A DNA stretch of 64,000 nt from an uncultured Clostridia bacterium (GTDB lineage Bacteria; Bacillota; Clostridia; Christensenellales; Aristaeellaceae): NCBI GenBank assembly GCA_937894675.1, contig CALCQO010000045.1:62001-126000 (forward strand), given 5' to 3'. Position numbers and translations under genes: made by a program. Position 1 is the first letter of the stretch; each line of letters starts with the position of its first letter. Shown here in pieces: positions 8,155-17,148 of this stretch. The notes under the pieces were generated by a model. It had not been told where the DNA came from, searched no databases, and saw only the letters and a list, made by a program, of their open reading frames with translations.

Positions 8155-8643
8155 TTACTCGGTCAGCAGCGCCATGCCGGGCAGGGACAGGGCAAGCCGT
8201 TTTTCCCGCTGGCGGGTGAGGCTCTGCAGGCGGTCGATGCGCTGTTTAACGCGCAGCCCCGTCATGGAGCGGCCGCGGAAGCGGTCGAACAGAAGGCGCA
8301 CGCCGATGGCCACCGGCAAGGCAGCCGGCGCCGCGCCCGCGGCTGCCACCGCCGTGCCAGCCCCCATGGCCGCCCCGGTTTTCATCATCCGATACGCCGC
8401 GTCCTGGGCGCCCGCCACGGGCGCTTTCTTTTTAAGCAACACACTTGCGCCCTCGGTGATGGCGACCACCGCGAAGGGAAGACCCATCGTTACGCTGCCC
8501 AGCACATCGTCCAGCAGGCCTGTTTCTTCCATCAGGCCCAGGTCGACGGATATTTCATCGGCGAAACTCAGCCCCGCGGTGATGGAATCCACCAGGGCGC
8601 TTTTTCCCCGCTTTTGATAACGCTGTACTAAATCCTGAAACAT
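8155..8643 (-). CDS. hypothetical hydrophobic protein, last gene of the prs-like operon
   Basis: I do not recognise this 162-residue protein. After a charged N-terminal 35 residues come two hydrophobic stretches (about 40-70, LGSVTMGLPFAVVAITEGAS, and an Ala/Gly-rich one about 85-120), then a basic tail with an amphipathic Arg/Gln-rich helix. This suggests a small membrane protein. Its ATG immediately follows the stop of the coiled-coil gene (8644), which itself overlaps the prs-like gene, so it is the third gene of a tight operon. Its stop abuts that of the convergent PHP gene, leaving no room for a terminator between them. Confidence 0.7.
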   Translation of the reverse strand: MFQDLVQRYQKRGKSALVDSITAGLSFADEISVDLGLMEETGLLDDVLGSVTMGLPFAVVAITEGASVLLKKKAPVAGAQDAAYRMMKTGAAMGAGTAVAAAGAAPAALPVAIGVRLLFDRFRGRSMTGLRVKQRIDRLQSLTRQREKRLALSLPGMALLTE

Positions 8644-9081
8644 TTAACCTCCCCAGAGTTTGAGCACGGTGGTCAGCACCCAGGCGCCCGCCAGGATACC
8701 GGTTATCCAGGTTACCTGGGTGAGCACGCTGGTGACGGTGCCCTTCTTTTTGCTGTCCTCGTTTTTTTTCGCCAGGGTTTCCACCTGTTTTTTCAGATCC
8801 TTGATGGTCTGGTCCGTCTGTTTTTCCTTCCCGCGGCTGTTCTCCTCCAGGATGGTGAGCCTGGCGGAGAGTTCCTGCCCCTGCTGCTGCAGGGTGTTCA
8901 AATCCTCGCTCATGCCCTCCAGCACCACGGTGACTTCCTGGGTGTATTGCTCCACCAGGGCGTTCAAATCCTGCCCCTTGAGGGAGGAGACGGCGCTGTC
9001 CAGAAAATCCTTGGATTTTTGAACCAGACCGGCTTTTTTCTGGCTGTCCTGCTCCATGGGCAGGTTGTTCTGGTTTTCCAT
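8644..9081 (-). CDS. hypothetical coiled-coil protein with C-terminal membrane anchor
   Basis: The family is unknown to me. Of 145 residues, the first 30 are polar, about 30-110 are heptad-rich and strongly helical (LNTLQQQGQELSARLTILEE and following Lys/Glu-rich stretch), and about 118-140 form a single membrane segment (VTWITGILAGAWVLTTVL) near the C-terminus. This is the layout of a tail-anchored coiled-coil protein facing the cytoplasm. The ATG overlaps the stop of the prs-like gene by one base (TAATG), so its translation is probably coupled to that gene, and its own stop abuts the next start. Confidence 0.75.
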   Translation of the reverse strand: MENQNNLPMEQDSQKKAGLVQKSKDFLDSAVSSLKGQDLNALVEQYTQEVTVVLEGMSEDLNTLQQQGQELSARLTILEENSRGKEKQTDQTIKDLKKQVETLAKKNEDSKKKGTVTSVLTQVTWITGILAGAWVLTTVLKLWGG

Positions 9082-10316
9082 TACACCAGGCGGATGCCGC
9101 TGGCCGCCTGTTCCGCTGAGTAGCGGTCCAATAGGCCCTTGATGCGGTTGTAGGGGTTGAGCAGCTTATTGAGGCTGCGGTCGTGGTTGAGGGTGGCGAT
9201 CAGGTACGCCATGTACTTGCTGATGTCCGCCTCCACAAACCATTTGACATCCTTCAGCCCCGGGTTGCGGTAGGTCATGTTGCTGGAAATCACCTTGGTA
9301 ATCAGCCCCTGCTCATATGCCTCCTGGAAAGCTTCCAGCCCACTGGTGAAGAAGGCGAAGGTGACGATGGGGAAAATGCGGTTCACTTTGCGCTTTTTAA
9401 GTTCTTTGGCCAAGTCCAGGATGGAATCGCCCGAGGACAGGATGTCGTCGGCGACAATGATGTCCTTGCCCTCCAGGTCGGGGCCCAGGTACTCGTGGGC
9501 GACAATGGGGTTGCGCCCGTCGATGATGCTGGTATAATCCCGCCGCTTATAGAACATGCCCATGTCCAAAGACAGCACCGAGGAATAGAAGATGTTGCGC
9601 GGCACGGCGCCTTCATCGGGGGCAACCACCGCCATGGATTCCTTGTTGATGCGCAGATCCTTCACGTCCCGCAGGAGGGCCTTTAGCATCTGGTAGGTGG
9701 GCATGACATTCTCAAACCCGCACAGGGGGATGGCGTTTTGCACCCGGGGGTCGTGGGCGTCGAAGGTAAGGATGTTGGTGACCCCCATGTTCTCCAATTC
9801 CTGCAGCGCCAGGGCGCAGTCCAGGCTTTCCCGGGTGGTGCGGCGGTGCTGGCGGCTTTCGTACAGGAAGGGCATGATGACATTAACCCGCTTCGCCTTG
9901 CCGGCGATGGCGGCGATGATGCGCTTTAAATCGGAATAGTGATCGTCCGGGGACATGGGCACCACCATGTCGTACATCTTATAGGTGATATTGTAGGCGG
10001 TGACATCCACGATGATGTAGATATCATAGCCGCGGACGCTTTCCTTGATCATGCCCTTGCTTTCGCCGGTGCCGAAGCGGGGGCAGTATGCCTTGATCAG
10101 GAAATCGTCCCGGTCGCCGCCGGGCACGGTGAAGTATTCCGTATCGAAGAACTCGCAGTTGTTCAGGTCGCGCCACTGCATGAGCCAGTTGTTGATTTTC
10201 TTGCCGATTTCCTCGCACCCGGGCATCGCGATAATGCCCAGAGGGCCAATGGGTACATTGGTTAAATCCTTACTCCAGTCTTCGACAATGCGGTCCAAAT
10301 CCTTCGCCCCTTCCAT
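9081..10316 (-). CDS. prs: long, divergent ribose-phosphate pyrophosphokinase-like protein
   Basis: PRPP synthetase transfers pyrophosphate from ATP to ribose 5-phosphate, supplying nucleotide, His and Trp synthesis. At 411 residues this is about 95 longer than usual, mostly at the N-terminus and in inserts. Matching elements are MPFLYESRQHRRTTRESL (canonical loop RQDRK), FDAHDP (canonical DLHA), APDEGAVPR, the YKRRDY segment and the PRPP loop IVADDILSSGDSIL, where typical enzymes read DDxxDTGGT. It is clearly a homologue, but the altered phosphate loop makes full activity uncertain, and a housekeeping prs may lie elsewhere. No good ribosome site precedes the ATG, so the start is tentative. 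It lies 19 bp after a secreted-protein gene and overlaps a membrane-anchored coiled-coil gene. Confidence 0.75.
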   Translation of the reverse strand: MEGAKDLDRIVEDWSKDLTNVPIGPLGIIAMPGCEEIGKKINNWLMQWRDLNNCEFFDTEYFTVPGGDRDDFLIKAYCPRFGTGESKGMIKESVRGYDIYIIVDVTAYNITYKMYDMVVPMSPDDHYSDLKRIIAAIAGKAKRVNVIMPFLYESRQHRRTTRESLDCALALQELENMGVTNILTFDAHDPRVQNAIPLCGFENVMPTYQMLKALLRDVKDLRINKESMAVVAPDEGAVPRNIFYSSVLSLDMGMFYKRRDYTSIIDGRNPIVAHEYLGPDLEGKDIIVADDILSSGDSILDLAKELKKRKVNRIFPIVTFAFFTSGLEAFQEAYEQGLITKVISSNMTYRNPGLKDVKWFVEADISKYMAYLIATLNHDRSLNKLLNPYNRIKGLLDRYSAEQAASGIRLV

Positions 10317-10335
10317 TCAACCATTATCAGTATTG

Positions 10336-11874
10336 TTACAGGGTGGTGCCTTCCACCAGTTTCACCTGAAGCTTGGGTATCTCGATTTCCTGCTTCTCGT
10401 CGTTCATCATGCTGTTGGTGCCCACCAGCACGCCGTATACCAGCACCGGGGTGTTCAGCGGGAAGCCCGGCTCCTTCTCGGAAGCCAGAATCAGGTAGTC
10501 GCTGTAGGTTTCCCCGTCCTTTTCCAGGGCGAAGGTCATCACCCATTCGCCCGCCTTTTCTTCGGAGGAAACCAGATAGCCTGTATAGGACAACATATCG
10601 CCGTCGTAGCGGTCGATGTTGTTGCGCAGGGTGTTGTACTTGGGGCTTTGGGCCGCGTCCTTGATGCGGGCAACCCGCTCCTCCTCAGACAGCGTGCGGC
10701 TGCCGTTGTAGGTGAAGATGCGGTTCTCAAACCCCTGTTTGGAGAAAATCAGCCGAAATTCGTACTCCCCTTCCTGGGAGGTGTCGGCGGTGAAGGTGAA
10801 GGTACCGTTGGCGCCTACCTTCTTGGTGGTGCTCTTGTTGTTGACGCTCAATTGCACCTGGGCGCCTTTTTCCGCGGTGCCGGCGATGCGGTAGCTGTCG
10901 TCCGTGAGAATCTCCGGGGGCACGCTGGACATGGACACGCTCATCAGCCCTTTGCGGTAGGTGATGGCATACTGTTTTTCCAGAGGCAGGGCGCCGTCCG
11001 CCTGCACGGTGAGGGTTAAAAAGTAAAGGTCTTCCGCCGGCAGGGTGATGGTGAGGGAATACTCGCCGTTCTTCTTGGCGGTTGCCTCCACCACCTGGGT
11101 TTTGGCCGTGCTGTAGGAGCCGACCACCGCCACCAGGCGGGCGTTGCCAAGGGTCGTGCCGGTCATGGTGAAGGTAGGCTCCGAGGTTTCCATGGGCGCG
11201 CTGACCTTTTCGTTGAACAGCACGGGCAGCTCCGGCAGGGGCAGGGTGTTGGTAAATGCCAGGGTGTTAAAAACCTTGTTGAGGGCTGTGTTGTCCGCCC
11301 CCTTCAGCTGCCTGCCGCCGGGCACATACAAATCCAGGGTGATGGTGTAGCCGTTGTACACGGTGCGCCGCTGATAGCCGCGGCCCGCCACTTCGCCCCC
11401 CTGGCGCAAATCGTATTTCAGCATCAGCCACCGGCCGACGCCGCGGAAGTTTTTCCACTCCACGCTGTTGTAGTTATAGCCCTGGGAAATATACTTTTCG
11501 CCAATGGCATGCATGCGGCGGTAGGAGGCGCGGGTCTCCGGGGTGTGCTCGTTGATGTTGAAGTACTGCTCGGCCTCGCTGTCCTTAAGGGCTGTCAGGG
11601 TCAGCACCCGGCCGTCTTCCTCGTCGTAGGCGCGCATCAGCACTCCGTCGAGCTGGTAGCGGGCCTTCGCTTCCTCCAAAGTGGTGCCCAGGGTCTGCAG
11701 GTATGCCTGGTTGGCCTCCAGATTGCCCGGGGTCAGCACCTGGGCATACACGCCGCCGGGCAGTTCCAGGGTGGCGCCGATGTCGCTAAAAGTAAAAGAG
11801 TTGCTATCCTGGGCCAGGGTAAACCCCGGAAGCACCAGCAGCAACGCCAACAGCATAGATAAGCATTTACGCAT
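10336..11874 (-). CDS. secreted protein with bacterial Ig-like domains
   Basis: The product has a clear signal peptide (LSMLLALLLVLPGFTLAQ) and no lipobox cysteine, so it is probably exported and released or held non-covalently. The mature 490 residues start with an about 200-residue globular region, followed by two beta-rich modules (about 215-300 and 310-395) of bacterial Ig-like character, such as EPTFTMTGTTLGNARLV and DDSYRIAGTAEKGAQVQLSV. After a charged helix comes a small C-terminal beta domain (DMLSYTGYLVSSEEKAGEW). I cannot assign a function. AAGGAGGGG lies before the ATG, it has its own promoter, and it is divergent from an LRR surface protein while leading into the prs-like operon. 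Confidence 0.8.
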   Translation of the reverse strand: MRKCLSMLLALLLVLPGFTLAQDSNSFTFSDIGATLELPGGVYAQVLTPGNLEANQAYLQTLGTTLEEAKARYQLDGVLMRAYDEEDGRVLTLTALKDSEAEQYFNINEHTPETRASYRRMHAIGEKYISQGYNYNSVEWKNFRGVGRWLMLKYDLRQGGEVAGRGYQRRTVYNGYTITLDLYVPGGRQLKGADNTALNKVFNTLAFTNTLPLPELPVLFNEKVSAPMETSEPTFTMTGTTLGNARLVAVVGSYSTAKTQVVEATAKKNGEYSLTITLPAEDLYFLTLTVQADGALPLEKQYAITYRKGLMSVSMSSVPPEILTDDSYRIAGTAEKGAQVQLSVNNKSTTKKVGANGTFTFTADTSQEGEYEFRLIFSKQGFENRIFTYNGSRTLSEEERVARIKDAAQSPKYNTLRNNIDRYDGDMLSYTGYLVSSEEKAGEWVMTFALEKDGETYSDYLILASEKEPGFPLNTPVLVYGVLVGTNSMMNDEKQEIEIPKLQVKLVEGTTL

Positions 11875-11907
11875 GTTTTCCCCTCCTTACGTACAAGGCT
11901 CATTTGT

Positions 11908-11936
11908 ATTTTAGCATAAAACAGGGGGCAGAACAA
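11908..11936 (-). promoter_or_regulatory. predicted promoter of the secreted Ig-like/prs-like operon
   Basis: Minus strand: TTGTTC (11936-11931), 17-bp spacer, TAAAAT (11913-11908). It lies 33 bp before the ATG, which has an AAGGAGG site. Confidence 0.6.
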
Positions 11937-11966
11937 CTGGCACAGCGCCCCTTTCCCCCGCCATGA

Positions 11967-11995
11967 TTGCATCCCGCGGGCGGTTATGATATATT
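11967..11995 (+). promoter_or_regulatory. predicted promoter of the LRR surface protein
   Basis: TTGCAT (11967-11972), 17-bp spacer, TATATT (11990-11995), with the start codon 49 bp further on. It is divergent from the promoter at 11908-11936, about 30 bp away. Confidence 0.5.
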
Positions 11996-12044
11996 TTATG
12001 CAACAGTCAACATGCATACCATCCCGCGAAGGAGGCTTACGCAT

Positions 12045-15000
12045 ATGAGAAAATGGTTACCGGTTCTGCTTCTTTTTTTCCTAATGACCCTGCTCCCTGC
12101 CATGGCGCAGCAGGAGTACACCATCGACCCCCAGACGGGAACGCTGAAAAGCTACACAGGGCCGGGCGGGGACATCGTAATCCCAAGCCAGGTGGACGGC
12201 GTTGCCGTTAAGGCGCTCGGCCCGGCGCTGTTTGATCAGAACAAAGCCATCACCTCCGCCGTGCTGCCCGAGGGGCTTGTGACCATCGAGTACAACGCCT
12301 TCTATTTCTGTGAGAACCTGAAAAGCGTTGCCCTGCCCAGCACCCTGGAGGTGGTGGACAGCTATGCCTTCTTCTCCTGCGCCGGGTTGGAAGGCGTAAC
12401 CCTGCCCGCCTCGCTGCACACCCTGCGCGGCCACGCCTTCCAATTCTGCGACAGCCTGGCACAGGTAACCTTTCTGGGGGAGACACCGCTGATTGGCCCG
12501 GAAGCCTTTGCCACAACCAACGCGAATCTGGCGCGGGTGTATACCGTACCCGAAGATCAGCAGGCCGCTTACGAAAAAGCCCTGGGTGCCCCTGTTCAGA
12601 CCCAAGGCGCAAGCGCGCCCGTTGACTATCTGGTGCCCGCCAGCGACCTGGAGTTTGACGCCGCCACCGGCACCATCCTGGGGTATCGGGGCGGGCATAC
12701 CCGCCTTATCCTGCCCCAAACCATCGACGGCGTGCAGGTGCGGGCTATCGGAAGCAAGGCTTTCTTCGCCCGCCGGGACATCCGCCGGGTGCAGCTGCCT
12801 GAGGGGTTGGTTTCCCTTGGCGAATCCGCCTTCTTTGGCACCGACCTGGAGGAAATCATCCTGCCGGGCACCTTGGAACGTATTGAGGAAAAAGCGCTGA
12901 GCAGCGCAAGCCTGCCCGCCCTTAAGCTGCCGGGCGGCGTAAAAGAGATCGGAAAGGAAGCTTTCAGCTTCAACCGCCTGGCCCATCTGGTGCTGCCCGA
13001 GGGGCTGGAGAGCCTGCCGGAAAAGGCCTTTTCCAACAACGCTTCCCTGGAAGACATCGTTTTCTCCGAAAGCCTGAAGTCCATCGGCAAGGAAGCCTTT
13101 GCGGGCTGCTCGGCGCTGAACTATATGATTTTCAGCGGAAAATCCCTGCCCAGTATCGCCCAGGACGCCTTTCTTGGGTGTGACAAGGTAGCGGATGTGG
13201 ACATCAGCCAGTACGGCAGCCGCCAGGACGCCCAAGCCGCCAGGGAAACCTTTACCAGCCTGGGGTATTCGGCAGACGCCCTGCATGTCTGGCGCGCCAA
13301 CCCAAAGGACGAGCCGCCCTATCCCCCCAACGGCACCATGACCACCTTTGACACCGCCACCGGGCTTATCAGCGGGTATACGGGCAGCCTGGACGGCATG
13401 ACCATGTACTGGACATTCGACGCTCTGCCGGTGCGGGGCGTCAGCGCAAACACTTTTAAAGGCGCCGGCCTGAAAGTATTCCACATGCCCCACAGCGAAA
13501 CCTTTGCCATCATCGGGGACGGTGCCTTCCAGGACAGCCAGCTGGAGCGGGTATATCTGTTTGATTCCCTCACCCATATCGGCAGCGACGCCTTCCGCAA
13601 CTGCGTCAACCTGAAGGAAATCGTCATCCCCGCGTATGTGGAGGAGATTGGCGCCAACGCCTTCGCGGGCTGCACAGCACTGGAAAAAGTGGTTTTCCTG
13701 GGCGGAACGCCTAAAATCGGCGCGGACGCCTTCCAAGGCTGCGCTGCCCTGAGCCAGGTAGTGCTGCCCGCGGGCAGCCAGCCCGCCAACCACCTGGGAT
13801 TATCCCCCCAAGTGGTGCGCGCGGCTGATGACGCTGCCCCCGAACAGATCGCCGCGCTGCGGGAAGCCCTGGGCTTCCCCTGGTACCGCTCGCTGCTGAC
13901 CGTCAGCCAGGAGGACCCCTTCCAAACCATGCCCGACACCCCCAACCCGGAAAGCGAGTTTGAGTTTGACGCCGACAAGCAGCAAATCACCCGGTTCATC
14001 GGTACAGGCCCCGTCTGCGTCATCCCCCGGAGCATCGGCGGGGTGGAGGTCGTGAGCCTTAGGGAAATGGTTTTCTCCGCCTTTATGGACTTTGATATGG
14101 AGGGGGACACCACCCAGCGCCCCGAGCTGACCCGGATTGTCATCCCCGAAACGGTGAGAAACCTGGCCGACAATTCCTTCCTGAACCTGAAAACTTTGCA
14201 AAGCGTGGCCTGCTACGGCCCCATCGACCGGGTGGGCATACGCGCCTTTGAAAACTGCGTGAAACTGGAAAGCATCATCTTCCACAACGGGGTGAAGGAA
14301 CTGGGCATCTACGCCTTCAACATGTGCGAAAGCCTGCGGCAGGCGGAGCTTGGCCCCTATATCCAGACGATTTCTGAGGGCGCCTTCTTTGGCTGCGGCT
14401 TTGAAAGCCTGGTGCTGGACAGGCAAATCTATCAGGATTTTGCTTACCAGAAGAACGCCAAGGTAACCAGCGTCCATGTGCTGCCCACGGTGCAGTCCAT
14501 CGGCAACCTGATGTTTGAGGGGATGCCGCAGCTGAAAGAAGTATACTTTGAGGACGTCCCCGCCAGCGCGCTGAGTTCCTACGGCTTCCACTTCCCCCAG
14601 GACAACGCGGATTTCAAGGTATATATCCCCCAAGACGCCAGCGAGGAATCTTACCAGGCCTTTGTTACCCTGCTGGAGCAGAACGTATTGCCCGGGGAAA
14701 GCATTGTGGAGCGCAAGGATTGCCCCGTTGACCACAGCGCCGCCGTGGAGGAGCGTGAGCCCGCCATTGAACCCGAAGCTACTGCGGCGCCTTTGGATGC
14801 CGCTGCTGAGCCAGCGGAAACCATGGCGGCACCTGCGGCAGTAGAAGAAATAAAGGAAACCGCGGCGCCCACGGCAGCAGAAGAAACAAAGGAAACCGCC
14901 CAAGCCCCCATAGAAGCCGTCCAGGGCATCCTGCAGGACACCCTCTACGTTTGCATGAAGGCGGAGGCTGGCGGCGTGCCGGTGGACACAGCCCTGATTG

Positions 15001-15203
15001 GGCGCTACGAAATTACCTTCCTGTCCGACGGCAGCGCGAAAATGACCATCGGCGGCACAGAAATCGCCCCCGTTACCTGGACGGGGGACGGGGCATCGGC
15101 CACCGTCGATTTCTTTGGCACCAAGTATGTCTTTTCGGCAACGGAAGACGGGCTGCAGATGAATTACTTTGACACCATGCTATTGACCTATCAGCCGGAG
15201 TAA
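12045..15203 (+). CDS. BspA-type leucine-rich-repeat surface protein
   Basis: The start was moved to 12045 (26 codons inside the longest frame) because GGAGG precedes it and a signal peptide follows at once (WLPVLLLFFLMTLLPAMAQQ). The mature protein carries many LRR_5 repeats of the form IGxxAFxxCxxLxxVxLPxxL in three or four blocks (about residues 20-190, 205-410, 430-570 and 640-870), each opened by a small beta unit such as TGTLKSYTGPGG. A Pro/Ala/Glu linker at about 900-965 (ETAAPTAAEETKETAQAP) leads to a C-terminal 90-residue beta domain (YEITFLSDGSAKMTIGG). No LPXTG or membrane anchor is seen. Such proteins usually mediate adhesion or substrate binding at the cell surface, which is inference here. 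Confidence 0.9.
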   Translation: MRKWLPVLLLFFLMTLLPAMAQQEYTIDPQTGTLKSYTGPGGDIVIPSQVDGVAVKALGPALFDQNKAITSAVLPEGLVTIEYNAFYFCENLKSVALPSTLEVVDSYAFFSCAGLEGVTLPASLHTLRGHAFQFCDSLAQVTFLGETPLIGPEAFATTNANLARVYTVPEDQQAAYEKALGAPVQTQGASAPVDYLVPASDLEFDAATGTILGYRGGHTRLILPQTIDGVQVRAIGSKAFFARRDIRRVQLPEGLVSLGESAFFGTDLEEIILPGTLERIEEKALSSASLPALKLPGGVKEIGKEAFSFNRLAHLVLPEGLESLPEKAFSNNASLEDIVFSESLKSIGKEAFAGCSALNYMIFSGKSLPSIAQDAFLGCDKVADVDISQYGSRQDAQAARETFTSLGYSADALHVWRANPKDEPPYPPNGTMTTFDTATGLISGYTGSLDGMTMYWTFDALPVRGVSANTFKGAGLKVFHMPHSETFAIIGDGAFQDSQLERVYLFDSLTHIGSDAFRNCVNLKEIVIPAYVEEIGANAFAGCTALEKVVFLGGTPKIGADAFQGCAALSQVVLPAGSQPANHLGLSPQVVRAADDAAPEQIAALREALGFPWYRSLLTVSQEDPFQTMPDTPNPESEFEFDADKQQITRFIGTGPVCVIPRSIGGVEVVSLREMVFSAFMDFDMEGDTTQRPELTRIVIPETVRNLADNSFLNLKTLQSVACYGPIDRVGIRAFENCVKLESIIFHNGVKELGIYAFNMCESLRQAELGPYIQTISEGAFFGCGFESLVLDRQIYQDFAYQKNAKVTSVHVLPTVQSIGNLMFEGMPQLKEVYFEDVPASALSSYGFHFPQDNADFKVYIPQDASEESYQAFVTLLEQNVLPGESIVERKDCPVDHSAAVEEREPAIEPEATAAPLDAAAEPAETMAAPAAVEEIKETAAPTAAEETKETAQAPIEAVQGILQDTLYVCMKAEAGGVPVDTALIGRYEITFLSDGSAKMTIGGTEIAPVTWTGDGASATVDFFGTKYVFSATEDGLQMNYFDTMLLTYQPE

Positions 15204-15247
15204 TTGCCAGCCACAGGAAAGCGGCTTACAAGCGGCAGCGTTGCCCT

Positions 15248-15276
15248 TTGACTGGGAACAAGGCCTGCGGTATACT
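15248..15276 (+). promoter_or_regulatory. predicted sigma-A promoter of ansA
   Basis: TTGACT (15248-15253), 17-bp spacer, TATACT (15271-15276): 5 of 6 in each box. The ATG is 28 bp downstream. Confidence 0.75.
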
Positions 15277-15303
15277 GCCACCATCAATCAACAGGAGGTC
15301 GTT

Positions 15304-16305
15304 ATGCGGCCCAAAATTACCCTGCTGGCAACGGGCGGAACCATTGCCAGCCTTCGAAGCGCCAACGGACTGATCCCCGCCATGCATGGGGAGGAAATCC
15401 TGCGCCTGTCGCCCAGGCTGACAGAGTTTGCCGACATCACCGCCCAGGACGTGTTCACCCTGGATTCCAGCAACATACAGCCTGAGGAATGGCAGCTGCT
15501 GGCCAAAGCCGTTCGCAAGGCCGCCCAGGAGGCGGACGGGGTGGTTATCACCCATGGCACCGACACCATGGCGTACACCGCCTCGGCCCTCAGCTTTATG
15601 CTGCAGGGGCTGAACAAGCCGGTGGTGCTGACCGGCTCCCAGCTGCCGCTGCAGTACCCTTTTTCCGACGCGCCCATCAACCTGGAGGAAGCCTTTTCCG
15701 TCGCCGCCCACGCGGCGCCGGGGGTGTATATCTCCTTCCACCACAAGGTCATCTACGGCACCCGGGCGGTAAAAATGCGCACACTGAGTTATGACGCCTT
15801 CGACTCCATCAATGCGCCGCCGGTGGGGTACTTTGACGCGGACGGCCTGCATCTGAGCCGCCAGATTCCCATCGCCCCGCCCGATTTGCCCCTGGACACC
15901 ATGGCTGACATCGATCCCCGGGTGTTCCTGCTGAAGCTGATGCCCGGCACCGATCCGGAAATCTTTACCCATCTGGCCAGCGCCGGCTACCAGGGGCTGG
16001 TGATGGAAGCCTTCGGCCTGGGCGGCCTGCACTACATCCGCCGCAACCTGGTGGACAGCCTGAAAGCCCTGTCCGCCAAGGGCATCGTTACCCTGGTAAC
16101 CACCCAGTGCGTCTATGAAAAGGCGGACTTTTCGGTGTACGAGGTAGGCCATGACGTGCCCGACGGCCGCAACATCCATGGCGCCCACGACATGACCACC
16201 GAAGCCGCGGTAACCAAGCTGATGTGGGTGCTGGGCGACCGGGAGAGACGCATGCGGCTGATTACCGGCAGCCTGTGCCACGAGATGATACTGGAACAGG
16301 AGTAA
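15304..16305 (+). CDS. ansA: L-asparaginase, type I
   Basis: Asparaginase hydrolyses asparagine to aspartate and ammonia. Both active-site motifs are present: LATGGTIAS near the N-terminus (nucleophile Thr13) and VVITHGTDTMAYTASAL around residues 79-95, followed by GTRAVKMRTLSYDAF in the allosteric/assembly region. It has 333 residues, no signal peptide, and fits the cytoplasmic type I class. The start at 15304 has AGGAGG 5 nt upstream; 21 extra codons of open frame upstream contain the promoter, so they are not translated. It stands alone between the LRR gene and a convergent membrane-protein gene. Confidence 0.93.
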   Translation: MRPKITLLATGGTIASLRSANGLIPAMHGEEILRLSPRLTEFADITAQDVFTLDSSNIQPEEWQLLAKAVRKAAQEADGVVITHGTDTMAYTASALSFMLQGLNKPVVLTGSQLPLQYPFSDAPINLEEAFSVAAHAAPGVYISFHHKVIYGTRAVKMRTLSYDAFDSINAPPVGYFDADGLHLSRQIPIAPPDLPLDTMADIDPRVFLLKLMPGTDPEIFTHLASAGYQGLVMEAFGLGGLHYIRRNLVDSLKALSAKGIVTLVTTQCVYEKADFSVYEVGHDVPDGRNIHGAHDMTTEAAVTKLMWVLGDRERRMRLITGSLCHEMILEQE

Positions 16306-16369
16306 AGCCGCGGCTGGCGGTAAAGTACTGAAATTCGCATATTCAGCATAGTAAACAGTAAACATAAAA

Positions 16370-16410
16370 GCGCCCCCGCTTTGGCTGTGCCAGTACGGAG
16401 GCGCATTATT
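16370..16410. terminator. probable bidirectional terminator between ansA and the membrane-protein gene
   Basis: GCGCCCCCG (16370-16378) pairs with CGGAGGCGC (16396-16404) with one mismatch. ATTATT follows on the plus strand and TTTTATG on the minus strand. Confidence 0.55.
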
Positions 16411-16422
16411 GACTGGTATTTT

Positions 16423-17145
16423 TTACTTGCCTTCTATGGCGGCGATTTCTTTCGCCGTCTCCTTGCGTATTGAGAAGTATCCGAGGACGGAAACAACCAA
16501 AGCGCTGAGCAGGTCGATAATCAAATCCTCCATAGTGTCTTCCAGAGCGGCGGCGCCCACCAGCGCTTCCCCTGTGTCTGTGAGGTACTTCTGCATGTTC
16601 ATGCCCAGCAGCCTGTCGACGGCAAATTCGTAGATTTCCCACACCACGCCGCACGCCGCCGCGAAACAGAAGGCGAAAAAGGCGACGAAGAAGGGGCTTA
16701 AATGCAGCGTCAGCCTGTCCCACTGATTCAGGATGACCACGATGTAAAAGCCGATAACCGCCAGCATGCCCCCGCTCATGGCGTGGAGGATATTGTCCCA
16801 AAAGGGGATGCGGAAGTAGAAATTGCGCACCTCCCCCAGGTAGATGGCGCAAAAGAGGAAAATCAGGTACAGGTATTCCAGCAAATCCGGAATGTCGATG
16901 CGCAGCTTCTTTTCAAGAAAGGTGGGCAGGTAGATGACCGCCAGCCCCAGAACGCACTGCACCACCATAAGGCCGTAGTCATTTCGGGTGCGGCTGCCCG
17001 GCTCTTTGCTTACCGCGTCCGCCGGGGTCTGGGCGTAGCGCACCAGGGCAAAAACGATGGATACAGCAAGCAGCGCGTAAAGCACAATGGCCAGGCGCTG
17101 CTTGTTTCTCGTGATTCTTTGTTCCCTTGTAAGCGGAGCTTTCAT
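16423..17145 (-). CDS. six-TM membrane protein, YjdF/DUF2238-like
   Basis: The 240-residue protein has about six hydrophobic segments. It contains a FWDNILHAMSGGMLAVIGFY segment and a WEIYEFAVDRLLGMNMQKY segment followed by EDTMEDLIIDLLSALVV. This pattern of conserved His, Glu and Asp within membrane segments resembles the YjdF (DUF2238) family, whose function is unknown. The match is by eye and moderate. The ATG lies 3 bp after the corA stop, so it is very likely cotranscribed with corA, and a role linked to divalent ions or envelope is possible but unproven. Confidence 0.75.
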   Translation of the reverse strand: MKAPLTREQRITRNKQRLAIVLYALLAVSIVFALVRYAQTPADAVSKEPGSRTRNDYGLMVVQCVLGLAVIYLPTFLEKKLRIDIPDLLEYLYLIFLFCAIYLGEVRNFYFRIPFWDNILHAMSGGMLAVIGFYIVVILNQWDRLTLHLSPFFVAFFAFCFAAACGVVWEIYEFAVDRLLGMNMQKYLTDTGEALVGAAALEDTMEDLIIDLLSALVVSVLGYFSIRKETAKEIAAIEGK

Positions 17146-17148
17146 GGA

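Noticed and set aside
12081..13793. 570-codon frame antisense to the LRR protein
   Set aside because: Shadow of LRR coding sequence, without any recognisable domain or start signal.
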